Assembly: GCF_015706575.1 (NCBI RefSeq)
Contig: NW_024037073.1
Coordinates: 26,394,622-26,458,621, forward strand
Reading direction: 5' to 3'
Length of the DNA: 64,000 nt
From: Patiria miniata
Lineage: Eukaryota > Echinodermata > Asteroidea > Valvatida > Asterinidae
Numbering within the stretch: the first letter of the stretch is position 1; the number at the start of each line of letters is the position of its first letter. The translations under genes were made by a program, and so were the position numbers. Below, one piece after another: positions 36,331-48,189 of this stretch. A model generated the notes under the pieces. The model was not told where the DNA came from, did no database searches, and saw nothing but the letters and a program-made list of their open reading frames with translations.

Positions 36331-39300
36331 ATTTTATAGTTACATTTGAAACTAGTGTATGGTGTGAAATGGTGGTAGTCGAGAGGTGTGGACTGCTAAC
36401 TCTGAATTGGAAGGTTGCAGGTTCAAATCCCACAGCGTATTTTTAGGTTAAAATTTTTTTATTAAATTTGAGGTCAACTTAAACTTTATAGTTAATTTCG
36501 AAACTAGTGTACGGTGTGAAATGGTGGTAGTTGAATAGTGTGGACTGCTGACTCTGAATTGGAAGGTTGCGGGTTCAAATCCCACAGCGTATTTTTCAGT
36601 TACAAAATTTTATTATTTTGAAGTTAACTTAAATTTTATAGTTAAATTCGAAACTAGTGTACGGTGTGAAATGGTGGTAGTCCAGTGGTGTGGACTGCTG
36701 ACTCTGAATCGGAAGGTTGCAGCTTCAAATCCTACAGCGTATTTTTTAGGTTACGAAATTTTATTTATTTTTAGGTCAACTTAAACTTTGTAGTTAATTT
36801 CGAAACTAGTGTACAGTGTGAAATGGTGGTAGTCGAGTATTGTGGACTGCTAACTCTGAATCGGAAGGTTGCAGGTTCAAATCCCACAGCGTATTTTTAG
36901 GTTTCAAAATTTTATTAATTTTGAAGTCAACTTAAATTTTATAGTTAAATTTGAAACTAGTATATGGTGTGAAATGGTGGTAGTCGAGAGGTGTGGACTG
37001 CTAACTCTGAATCGGAAGGTTGCAGCTTCAAATCCCACAGTGTATTTTTAGGTTACAAAATTTTATTAATTTTGAGGTAAACTTAAACTTTATAGTTAAT
37101 TTTGAAACTAGTGTATGGTGTGAAATGGTGGTAGTCGAGAGGTGTGGACTGCTAACTCTGAATCAGAAGGTTGCAGGTTCAAATCCCACAGCGTATTTTT
37201 AGGTTACAAAATTTTATTAATTTTGAAGTCAACTTAAATTTTATAGTTAAATTTGAAACTAGTGTACGGTGTAAAATGGTGGTAGTGGAGTAGTGTGGAC
37301 TGCTGACTCTGAATTGGAAGGTTGCAGGTTCAAATCCCACAGCGTATTTTTAAGTTACAAAATTTTATTAATTTTGAAGTCAACTTAAAGTTTATAGTTA
37401 AATTCGAAACTAGTGTATGGTGTAAAATGGTGGTAGTGGAGTAGTGTGGACTGCTGACTCTGAATTGGAAGGTTGCAGGTTCAAATCCCAGAGCCTATTT
37501 TTAGGTTACGAAATTTTATTTATTTTGAGGTCAACTTAAATTTTATAGTTAATTTCGAAACTAGTGTACGGTGTGAAATGGTGGTAGTTGAGTTGTGTGG
37601 ACTGCTGACTCTGAATTGGAAGGTTGCAGGTTCAAATCCCAGAGCCTATTTTTAGGTTACGAAATTTTATTAATTTTGAAGTCAACTTAAATTTTATAGT
37701 TAAATTCGAAACTAGTGTATGGTGTGAAATGGTGGTAGTCGAGTTGTGTGGACTGCTGACTTTGAATCGAAGGTTGCAGGTTCAAATCCCACAGCGTATT
37801 TTTAGGTTACGAAATTTTATTAATTTTGAGGTCAACTTAAACTTTGTAGTTAATTTCGAAACTAGTGTACGGTGTGAAATGGTGGTAGTCGAGTATTGTG
37901 GACTGCTGACTCTGCATCGGAAGGTTGCAGGTTCAAATCCTACAGCGTATTTTTAGATTACAAAATTTTATTAATTTTGAAGTCAACTTAAAGTTTATAG
38001 TTAAATTCGAAACTAGTATACGTTGTGAAATGGTGGTAGTCGAGAGGTGTGGACTGCTAACTCTGAATCGGAAGGTTGGAGGTTCAAATCCCACAGTGTA
38101 TTTTTAGGTTACAAAATTGTATTAATTTTAAGGTAAACTTAAACTTTATAGTTAATTTCGAAACTAATGTACGGTGTAAAATGGTGGTAGTGGAGTAGTG
38201 TGGACTGCTGACTCTGAATTGGAAGGTTGCAGGTTCAAATCCCACAGCGTCTTTTTAAGTTACAAAATTTTATTAATTTTGAAGTCAACTTAAAGTTTAT
38301 AGTTAAATTCGAAACTAGTGTATGGTGTGAAAGAGTGGTAGTCGATTGGTGTGGACTGCTGACTCTGAATTGGAAGGTTGCAGGTTCAAATCCCAGAGCC
38401 TATTTTTAGGTTACGAAATTTTATTTATTTTGAGGTCAACTTAAATTTTATAGTTAATTTCAAACTAGTGTATGGTGTGAAATGGTGGTAGTTGAGTTGT
38501 GTGGACTGCTGACTCTGAATGGGAAGGTTGCAGGTTCAAATCCCACAGTGTATTTTTAGGTTACGAAATTGTATTAATTTTGAAGTCAACTTAAATTTTA
38601 TAGTTAAATTTGAAACTAGTGTATGGTGTAAAATGGTGGTAGTTGAGTGGTGTGGACTGCTGACTCTGAATCGGAAGGTTGCAGGTTCAAATCCCACAGC
38701 GTATTTTTATGTTAAATTTTTTTATTAATTTTGAGGTCAACTTAAACTTTATAGTTAATTTCGAAACTAGTGTACGGTGTGAAACGGTGGTAGTCGAATA
38801 GTGTGGACTGCTGACTCTGAATTGGAAGGTTGCAGGTTCAAATCCCACAGCGTATTTTTAAGTTACAAAATTTTATTAATTTTGAAGTCAACTTAAAGTT
38901 TATAGTTAAATTCGAAACTAGTGTATGGTGTGAAAGGGTGGTAGTCGATTGGTGTGGACTGCTGACTCTGAATTGGAAGGTTGCAGGTTCAAATCCCAGA
39001 GCCTATTTTTAGGTTACGAAATTTTATTTATTTTGAGGTCAACTTTAATTTTATAGTTAATTTTGAAACTAGTGTATGGTGTGAAATGGTGGTAGTTGAG
39101 TTGTGTGGACTGCTGACTCTGGATCGGAAGGTTGCAGGTTCAAATCCCACAGTGTATTTTTAGGTTATGAAATTTTATTAATTTTGAAGTCAACTTAAAT
39201 TTTATAGTTAAATTCGAAACTAGTGTATGGTGTGAAATGGTGGTAGTCGAGTTGTGTGGACTGCTGACTTTGAATCGGAAGGTTGCAGGTTCAAATCCCA

Positions 39301-42300
39301 CAGCGTATTTTTAGGTTACAAAATTTTATTAATTTTGAAGTAAACTTAAATTTTATAGTTAAATTTGAAACTAGTGTACGGTGTAAAATGGTGGTAGTGG
39401 AGTAGTGTGGACTGCTGACTCTGAATTGGAAGGTTGCAGGTTCAAATCCCACAGCGTATTTTTAAGTTACAAAATTTTATTAATTTTGAAGTCAACTTAA
39501 AGTTTATAGTTAAATTCGAAACTAGTGTATGGTGTGAAAGGGTGGTAGTCGATTGGTGTGGACTGATGACTCTGAATTGGAAGGTTGCAGGTTCAAATCC
39601 CAGAGCCTATTTTTAGGTTTCGAAATTTTATTTATTTTGAGGTCAACTTAAATTTTATAGTTAATTTTGAAACTAGTGTACGGTGTGAAATGGTGGTAGT
39701 TGAGTTGTGTGGACTGCTGACTCTGAATCGGAAGGTTGCAGGTTTAAATCCCATAGCGTATTTTTAGGTTACGAAATTTTATTAATTTTGAAGTCAACTT
39801 AAATTTTATAGTTAATTTTGAAACTAGTGTATGGTGTGAAATGGTGGTAGTCGAGTTGTGTGGACTGCTGACTCTGAATCGGAAGGTTGCAGGTTGAAAT
39901 CCCACAGCGTATTTTTAGGTTACGAAATTTTATTAATTTTGAAGTCAACTTAAATTTTGTAGTTAATTTCGAAACTAGTGTACAGTGTGAAATGGTGGTA
40001 GTCGAGTAATGTGGACTGCTGACTCTGCATCGGAAGGTTGCAGGTTCAAATCCTACTGCGTATTTTTAGGTTACGAAATTTTATTAATTTTGAGGTCAAC
40101 TTAAACTTTGCAGTTAATTTCGAAACTAGTGTACAGTGTGAAATGGTGGTAGTCGAGTATTGTGGTTTGCTAACTCTGAATCGGAAGGTTGCAGGTTCAA
40201 ATCCCACAGCGTATTTTTAGGTTTCAAAATTTTATTAATTTTGAAATCAACTTAAATTTTATAGTTAAATTTGAAACTAGTATACGGTGTGAAATGGTGG
40301 TAGTCGAGAGGTGTGGACTGCTAACTCTGAATCGGAAGGTTGCAGGTTCAAATCCCACAGTGTATTTTTAGGTTACAAAATTTTATTAATTTTGAGGTAA
40401 ACTTAAACTTTATAGTTAATTTTGAAACTAGTGTATAGTGTGAAATGGTGGTAGTCGAGAGGTGTGGACTGCTAACTCTGAATCAGAAGGTTGCAGGTTC
40501 AAATCCCACAGCGTATTTTTAGGTTACAAAATTTTATTAATTTTGAAGTCAACTTAAATTTTATAGTTAAATTCGAAACTAGTGTACGGTGTAAAATGGT
40601 GGTAGTGGAGTAGTGTGGACTGCTGACTCTGAATTGGAAGGTTGCAGGTTCAAATCCCACAGCGTATTTTTAAGTTACAAAATTTTATTAATTTTGAAGT
40701 CAACTTAAAGTTTATAGTTAAATTCGAAACTAGTGTATGGTGTGAAAGGGTGGTAGTCGATTGGTGTGGACTGCTGAATCTGAATTGGAAGGTTGCAGGT
40801 TCAAATCCCAGAGCCTATTTTTAGGTTACGAAATTTTATTTATTTTGAGGTCAACTTAAATTTTATAGTTAATTTTGAAACTAGTGTACAGTGTAAAATG
40901 GTGGTAGTGGAGTAGTGTGGACTGCTGACTCTGAATAGGAAGGTTGCAGGTTCAAATCCCACAGCGTATTTTTAAGTTACAAAATTTTATTAATTTTGAA
41001 GTCAACTTAAAGTTTATAGTTAAATTCGAAACTAGTGTATGGTGTGAAAGGGTGGTAGTCGATTGGTGTGGACTGCTGACTCTGAATCGGAAGGTTGCAG
41101 GTTCAAATCCCACAGCGTATTTTTAGGTTACAAAATTTTATTAATTTTGAAGTCAACTTAAATTTTATAGTTAAATTCGAAACTAGTGTATGGTGTGAAA
41201 TGGTGGTAGTCGAGTTGTGTGGACTGCTGACTTTGAATGGGAAGGTTGCAGGTTCAAATCCCACAGCGTATTTTTAGGTTACGAAATTTTATTAATTTTG
41301 AGGTCAACTTAAACTTTGTAGTTAATTTCGAAACTAGTGTACGGTGTGAAATGGTGGTTGTCGAGTATTGTGGACTGCTGACTCTGAATCGGAAGGTTGC
41401 AGGTTCAAATCCCACAGCGTATTTTTATGTTAAATTTTTTTATTAATTTTGAGGTCAACTTAAACTTTATAGTTAATTTCGAAACTAGTGTACGGTGTGA
41501 AATGGTGGTAGTCGAATAGTGTGGACTGCTGACTCTGAATCGGAAGGTTGCAGGTTCAAATCCCACAGCGTATTTTTAAGTTACAAAATTTTATTAATTT
41601 TGAAGTCAACTTAAATTTTATAGTTAATTTCGAAACTAGTGTATGGTGTGAAATGGTGGTAGTCGAGTTGTGTGGACTGCTGACTTTGAATCGGAAGGTT
41701 GCAGGTTCAAATCCCACAGTGTATTTTTAGGTTACAAAATTTTATTAATTTTGAAGAAAACTTAAATTTTATAGTTAAATTTGAAACTAGTGTACAGTGT
41801 AAAATGGTGGTAGTGGAGTAGTGTGGACTGCTGACTCTGAATAGGAAGGTTGCAGGTTCAAATCCCACAGCGTATTTTTAAGTTACAAAATTTTATTAAT
41901 TTTGAAGTCAACTTAAAGTTTATAGTTAAATTCGAAACTAGTGTATGGTGTGAAAGGGTGGTAGTCGATTGGTGTGGACTGCTGACTCTGAATTGGAAGG
42001 TTGCAGGTTCAAATCCCAGAGCCTATTTTTAGGTTACGAAATTTTATTTATTTTGAGGTCAACTTAAATTTTATAGTTAATTTTGAAACTAGTGTACGGT
42101 GTGAAATGGTGGTAGTTGAGTTGTGTGGACTGCTGACTCTGAATCGGAAGGTTGCAGGTTCAAATCCCACAGCGTATTTTTAGGTTACGAAATTTTATTA
42201 ATTTTGAAGTCAACTTGAATTTTATAGTTAATTTCGAAACTAGTGTATGGTGTGAAATGGTGGTAGTTGAGTTGTGTGGACTGCTGACGCTGAATCGGAA

Positions 42301-43790
42301 GGTTGCAGGTTCAAATCCCACAGCGTATTTTTAGGTTACGAAATTTTATTAATTTTGAAGTCAACTTAAATTTTGTAGTTAATTTCGAAACTAGTGTACA
42401 GTGTGAAATGGTGGTAGTCGAGTATTGTGGACTGCTGACTCTGCATCGGAAGGTTGCAGGTTCAAATCCTACTGCGTATTTTTAGGTTTCAAAATTTTAT
42501 TAATTTTGAAGTCAACTTAAATTTTATAGTTAAATTCGAAACTAGTATACGTTGTGAAATGGTGGTAGTCGAGAGGTGTGGACTGCTAAATCTGAATCGG
42601 AAGGTTGCAGGTTCAAATCCCACAGTGTATTTTTAAGTTACAAAATTTAATTAATTTTAAGGTAAACTTAAACTTTATAGTTAATTTCGAAACTAATGTA
42701 CGGTGTAAAATGGTGGTAGTGGAGTAGTGTGGACTGCTGACTCTGAATTGGAAGGTTGCAGGTTCAAATCCTACAGCGTATTTTTAGGTTATGAAATTTT
42801 ATTTATTTTGAGGTCAACTTAAACTTTATAGTTAATTTCGAAACTAGTGTACAGTGTGAAATGGTGGTAGTTGAGTTGTGTGGACTGCTGACTCTGAACC
42901 GGAAGGTTGCAGGTTCAAATCCCACAGCGTATTTTTAGGTTACGAAATTTTATTAATTTTGAGGTCAACTTAAACTTTATAGTTGATTTCAATACTAGTG
43001 TAGGGTGTGAAATGATGGTAGTCGAGAGGTGTGGACTGCTAACTCTGAATCGGAAGGTTGCAGGTTCAAATCCCACAGCGTATTTTTAGGTAAAGAAATT
43101 TTATTAATTTTGAGGTCAACTTAAATTTTATAGTTAAATTCGAAACTAGTGTATGGTGTGAATTGAAGTAGTCGAGAGGTGTGGTCTGCTGACTCTGAAT
43201 TGGAAGGTTGCAGGTTCAAATCCCACAGAGTATTTTTAGGTTACAAAATTTTATTAATTTTGAGGTCAACTTAAACTTTATAGTTAATTTCGAAACTAGT
43301 GTATGGTGTGAAATGGTGGTAGTTGAGTATTGTGGACTGCTGACTTTGAATCGGAAGGTTGCAGGTTCAAATCCCACAGCGTATTAATAAGTTACAAAAT
43401 TTTATTAATTTTGAAGTCAACTTAAATTTTATAGTTAAATTCGAAACTAGTGTACGGTGTGAAATGGTGGTAGTCGAGAGGTTTGGACTGATAACTCTGA
43501 ATCGGAAGGTTGCAGGTTCAAATCCCAGAGCCTATTTTTAGGTTACACAATTTTATTAATTTTGAGGTCAACTTAAACTTTAAAATTAATTTCAAAACTA
43601 GTGTACAGTGTGAAATTCTGGTAGTCGAGAGGTGTGGACTGCTGACTCTGAACTGGAAGGTTGCAGGTTCAAATCCCACAGCGTATTTTTAGGTTACGAA
43701 ATTGTATTAATTTTGAGGTAAACCTCAACTTCATAGTTAATTTCGAAACTAGTGTACGGTGTGAAATTGTGGTAGTCGAGAGTCAAAATT
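36331..43790 (+). repeat. tRNA-like satellite array, right arm (~49 units, core on plus strand)
   Basis: About 49 tandem units of 151 bp with the tRNA-like core on the plus strand. Core order: TACGGTGTG, GGTGG, A box TAGTCGAGTGGT, D stem AGTC/GACT, CTGACTCTGAATCGG (anticodon-like hairpin), AAGGTTGC, B box GGTTCAAATCC, CACAGCGTA, TTTTT. The blocks TACGGTGTG and CACAGCGTA are complementary at eight of nine positions. Spacers are AT-rich (TTTTATTAATTTTGA, GTCAACTTAAATTTTATAG). Variants such as the AGAGCCTATTTTT end recur at multiples of 151 bp, often four units apart. The array ends abruptly at about 43,783 (GTAGTCGAGAGTCAAAATTT). Confidence 0.96.
38630..38708 (+). ncRNA. Representative tRNA-like unit of the right arm
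   Basis: One of the ~49 cores with complete internal promoter elements. The A box starts at 38,640, the anticodon-like loop CTCTGAA carries CTG at positions 34-36, the B box GGTTCAAATCC is at 38,684-38,694 and the terminator TTTTT at 38,704-38,708. A transcript of about 75-85 nt is predicted if RNA polymerase III uses it. The T stem has only about three of five pairs, and the standard acceptor pairing is weak, so this is tRNA-like and not a normal tRNA gene. Confidence 0.35.
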
Positions 43791-44130
43791 TCTTGAAAAG
43801 GGCACTTGCACATCCTGCTAAAATGTAGACATGTTTTTTTCTCCGGACATTAATCCGATGATTATGCACACTAACGGATAATACATGTATATGGTCCTTT
43901 TCAGGACAATAGATGCGTGAAGTAAAAAAAAGGCACCCGGAACGGCCGCCGGCACATGGAAGGGCACAACATCTTTTTCAAAAGGGCATTTGTTCAGAAA
44001 AAAAGGGCACTCTGCAAAAAAGGACACTCTTTACAACAAAATGAGGAAGGGGGTAAGCAATGGTGAAAAAGGGCATTTGAATGGAAAAGGGCAGTCTTCA
44101 CACAAATATTGGAGGTAAAATACCCCCCCC
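43791..44130. other. Repetitive non-coding stretch with AAAAGGGCA motifs
   Basis: AAAAGGGCAC or AAAAAGGGCATTTG recurs about seven times at irregular spacing from 43,796 to 44,095, followed by a C run at about 44,125. It resembles a short non-autonomous repeat. No coding potential is seen. Confidence 0.45.
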
Positions 44131-44816
44131 CCCCTTGCTACGCTGATGGACACTACATGTATATATTATGCTTGTTAGTTTGTACCCACATTGGGGAGTT
44201 GTATGTTCTTAATAAGCCGAGTGTGCAATTTGTTTGCACTGTTGGGAATGAGTCCCACAGAGTTGGTAGGCTGCGGCCGTCCTCGTCTCCTCGTCACCGT
44301 CAATAAAACACAGACCAGGTTATTTGCCATAACCTGTAAGTACTATTATTGCTTTGCAGATTCCAAAGTAACATTTCAAAGTGCAAATTGATATTTGTAT
44401 AACTGTTGTAAAACATTGTAGGCCTAAATGTGCCTTGGCAATAACTAGTTGTTTGGGTTTTTGTGTATAAAATGTACCTTGCATTTTATGGTATGTTAAA
44501 TGATATTGAGCTGCTATGGACAATGCATGTAATAATCTTGTGTAGGAGATGCATTACTGGTGACAATTTGTACTTAATTTTAAACCAGGGTTTTTGGGTG
44601 TAACGTCTGGTGTGACAAACTCCGCAGTGAGACAGACATCCTCGGCCGGCCCAAGTTAAGTCCACCATTGACCAGTCGGATTGCCAGACTGACACGCATG
44701 CTATTCATTGTGTAGAATAGTCACTTCAGGTTCTGGCACTCACGCCGTATATCCAACCCTTATTCGTCTTCCATTGCTTACGGTATTTACTTACATAGTT
44801 TGGCTTAGTTTGCATA

Positions 44817-45260
44817 ATGTCGACAGCGGCAGACCGCTCCACGAATCCTGATCCTTCGGCATGTATTTTCGACAAATGTAAAGATTACTTTGACAAGAAG
44901 TTTAACGCTATCTATGCACCGAAAGAGGACTCCACCTCCATTCGGGAACTCAAGAATAAACTGGACTCCAAAGAGTTAACAAAACCAGGCAACGTGGCCC
45001 GATTTGAGTTTTGTGGGAAACTTAAAATTGCCCTTGACGACATCAAGACGGCAATTATCGTTAAAGGCGATACAGACCAAGCCATCGACGCCATTCAACG
45101 CGTCGAGCAGCTGCTGGCAGAACACAAGAACAAGATTAAGATCGCCGACTCGAGCAAGGCAGGGTGGATGACCGTCTCGTATATGGACACAAAAAAAGAA
45201 CAGGCAACCTGTCTCCAGATCAACAGAAAATCATATAACAGCGGAGGAAGAAGTTTTTAA
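44817..45260 (+). CDS. Gag-like ORF of a retroelement, broken
   Basis: A 147-residue frame from an ATG. It has DYFDKKFNAIY near the N-terminus, a helical middle (VARFEFCGKLKIALDDI, then AIDAIQRVEQLLAEHK) and NKIKIADSSKAGWMTV near residue 110. The motif of a basic residue, IKIADxSxAGWxTV, preceded by paired helices is, to my knowledge, typical of the small first ORF found upstream of reverse transcriptase in DIRS-like retroelements of marine invertebrates. After that motif the acidic/basic tail expected for the family is replaced by a short unrelated end, suggesting a frameshift. No pol region follows within 1 kb, so it is a fragment. Confidence 0.5.
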   Translation: MSTAADRSTNPDPSACIFDKCKDYFDKKFNAIYAPKEDSTSIRELKNKLDSKELTKPGNVARFEFCGKLKIALDDIKTAIIVKGDTDQAIDAIQRVEQLLAEHKNKIKIADSSKAGWMTVSYMDTKKEQATCLQINRKSYNSGGRSF

Positions 45261-45299
45261 GGACACTGAAGCCTGAAAAAGAAGAAAGCGAGACTACCA

Positions 45300-46710
45300 G
45301 CATGGCCCAGTCGGTTAAGATGCTGCTGATCGTCGCCTTTTTTGAGGTACATGTATTGACCCTATTATATGAATGAATATGAATGTGACAGCTCATTTAC
45401 ATATTTCTCCTGCACAGTGCCCTCACTTGACCCTCTAGGTAAAGCTCACACTTATCCTTTGTCTTGAGTGAGTCATTCCACCACTAGCACTGGTACTGTT
45501 AACACCACACACAGTGTCCTGCTTCCTTCTACATATGTACTTAGTTAATGCCTCAAGGTTTTGTGGACAACTTGACTGGGGTAAGAATTCATTTATATTG
45601 TTTTAATAGTTGTTCTTATTGCTAAAGTTCCTAAGTTTCTTTTTATTGAGACTTTGTGAACACTTTTTGATTAATTCTGAAGTTAGCTTGAGTATTCTTA
45701 AACTTTACTCTGATTACTGAATTTTATTGGATTCATTCATTGATGGTCTTCAGGAAGCCCAGATTCACTGTGTTGTTGTATCTATTATTGCATATTTAGG
45801 AAAGATCTAAGTTTATGTGATGCAGCATATATTACTCATATTTCTTGATTAAGCATGCCATCTGCATATTTGTTCAGCAGAATGTTTAGTTACATGTATG
45901 TTATTTCTCTATAATCTTGTTCTTATGATATTAATTCATTTTTCCTAAGTTAGTTTCTTTATGGATCCTTAGGTTATAATGATGAGTTGACTGATCTAAG
46001 TCTATGGTTTGCTGAGTCCATAGTCATATATTTAGAGGTCATTGCACATTTGCGTTAGTTATTTCCTATTTTGTCTTTGCAATTTAAAGCATTCACATGC
46101 CTTGTATTAATTCATTTTGGAATTTAACTTGACTTTACTGTTAGAGGCAAATTGTGTTATCGAGTTTGATTTATCTCTTTTGATTGCATTAGATTCTCTG
46201 AGGATTATTATTGTTCTTTTTATAATTTACTTTGCTGGATTGGTATTTCCTAAAGCATTGTATTTATATGGAAATTCTATTTTGTATCTTTTCAGGTTTG
46301 TTTTTGGTTTTGCTTCACTTAAAAGATGCAGTTCACCATTAAATGAACCAGGCACAGTAAATGTACACCATCTTTGTCGTGTCACATTTTGCGGTGTCAC
46401 ATTAACATATTGTGTCCTCCATTTCCTTTATAAAGTTCTGTAAAACCTAACTGTTTTTCATGCGTATGAGCGAAGCGAAGTAGAATGAAAATATGTCTGT
46501 ATGTTACTTACAAGCTTGATGCTTGAGTGATCATGATAAAGAATAGGTTAAATTTGAATAGAATGTCATTGAGGACGTAATCCCCCCCCCCCCCCCATCT
46601 TCCGAGACAATTCACAGGGAACAATTTCTTCTTTGTTAATGATGAAAACATAATTCCTAGTTCAAGGGGCAAACATAAGTAACTCTACTGCCATGATTCT
46701 CCCACTTATG
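45300..46710. other. T-rich spacer, no gene seen
   Basis: Long T-rich sequence. The hydrophobic frame at 46,117-46,443 mirrors the base composition and shows no domain. A C run lies at about 46,580. Confidence 0.5.
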
Positions 46711-46716
46711 AAGTAT

Positions 46717-47088
46717 GCAGACTAATAAAACGCCGGGAGATGATGACTTGCCCAAAGAATTCTACGTTCAATTTTGGGATCTTTTAGGCCCAGACTAGAT
46801 CTTCTTAAAGTGTAATCATAGATCTTTTGACGATAACATCTCGGCAACTTCCAAACACAGAAGTATGATAACTTTGCTTGAAAAACCTGGAGATCAGCTT
46901 AATCCTCAGAAAGAAAGACTGATTTGGTTACTCAACGTAGATTATAAGATTGTCTCTAAAGCTATTTACCTTCGTCTGGGCAAAGTTATCCCTTTTGTTT
47001 AATATTAATCCTTTCCAGACCTGCAGGATCAAAAGGCAGAAGTATTCACAATAACGCCAGACTTCTGAGAGATTTGGTTGACTATATG
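46717..47088 (+). pseudogene. L1/Tx1-like reverse transcriptase fragment
   Basis: The plus strand encodes NKTPGDDDLPKEFY, then FWDLLGPD-stop, then MITLLEKPGDQLN, LLNVDYKIVSKAIYLRLGKV and, after a frame change, SKGRSIHNNARLLRDLVDYM. This is the order of the N-terminal RT region of L1/Tx1-group LINEs. The frame contains stops and a shift. It breaks off at 47,088, where unrelated sequence begins. Confidence 0.75.
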
Positions 47089-47089
47089 A

Positions 47090-48095
47090 GCTCCATGCGC
47101 TACCAATAGAGGGCGCCCTTTTACCTAGCAACGACTAGCAACGACGTCCCATGGGCGGTACATTTCGCTGGTTGACGCGCACCGTTCCTTGTGTGTGACA
47201 CGCGTACACCAGGGGATTTGTTCCATGTACACGCAGTGGCCGCGCACCCCCAACTGTACTTCCTTTGCCGGTGAGGGGGTACTTGTGAACGGAGCGGATA
47301 AGTTCAAAGGGTATTAATTCCTTGGTCATTTCATATCAATTTGTTAGCGCTTCTTTTCAAGCGCCCACACAGTCCCTGATTTTCCGCTATGGGAGTTGCC
47401 ATCAAAAACTGTGCCTCGATGTCTCTTTTTGTACACCATTGAAAACCGGAACAACGCTTTCACTTCTTAAAAGAATACAAGACAGACAATAATATTCTAC
47501 ATGTACATCATACTGATATGAAATATTGAATTTATATTAACAGGAAAGCCTGTACTTTTCAGGATTTATATTGTTGTTTTAGCAGAATTTAACACGTTTA
47601 TGTGTAAATCATAGTTTTCAGTAAAACCTGCACCATTTCAACTCGCCGTAAATACAAACAGCGCCACTGTATGGCCTTCTTAAAAAGAGCATTGTTAGGG
47701 AAGGTTCTGGTCTAACTAACTATGTATTCTGTTTAGACCTTGTTTAGACCTGTACTTTTAGGATTGAAGAAGATGATCGCCAATCATAACCCCGCTTACA
47801 TACGTCATGGGCATTGCATTTTGTGTGTGCGTGCGTGTTATTCGATAATCAGGTCCAAAGATATAGCGCACAAAGTACGTTCACTTCCACACACACGCGT
47901 GCACGCATTTGTACATGTATACATTTTGTTAACATTTTGAGCAATGCGCCAAATCGAGTTGAATCAAGTAAGATGAATAGGAGTGCAGTTTCGGCCATAA
48001 ACAAATTGATATACCTCATCAATAAAAAACTTTTGAAGGGTTATTTAGAATTTTAATTTTAAAGCTTTGGCACCTGTTTCGGCCCTGTTTTTATT
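47090..48095. other. Sequence interrupting the LINE fragment
   Basis: About 1 kb without a recognised gene lies between two collinear pieces of the L1/Tx1-like element. It begins with a GC-richer part (47,100-47,300), followed by AT-rich sequence. Confidence 0.45.
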
Positions 48096-48098
48096 CAT

Positions 48099-48188
48099 TA
48101 TATTAAGGGTTTTAATTAATGGTTTTATATCCGACCCCTTTCAATTTTCAAAAGTGCTAAGCAGGGGTGTACATTATCCCCACTTTTG
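48099..48188 (+). pseudogene. Second L1/Tx1-like RT piece
   Basis: A short open stretch reads ILRVLINGFISDPFQFSKV followed by LSRGVHYP. It corresponds to the segment just before the conserved RGxRQGxPLSP block of LINE RT, where Gln-Gly is degenerate here. It is in the same orientation as the piece at 46,717-47,088. Confidence 0.55.
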
Positions 48189-48189
48189 T

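Noticed and set aside
36869..43692. A ~60-residue reading frame repeated in most right-arm units (and similar frames in the left arm), which could look like a tandem protein family
   Set aside because: The unit is 151 bp, not a multiple of three. Frames overlap neighbouring units, lack a proper ATG and follow the tRNA-like boxes; conservation is of the DNA unit, not of a protein.
46117..46443. Membrane protein suggested by a hydrophobic 108-residue frame
   Set aside because: T-rich sequence gives Leu/Phe/Ile codons by composition; no start context, splice sites or conserved motif.
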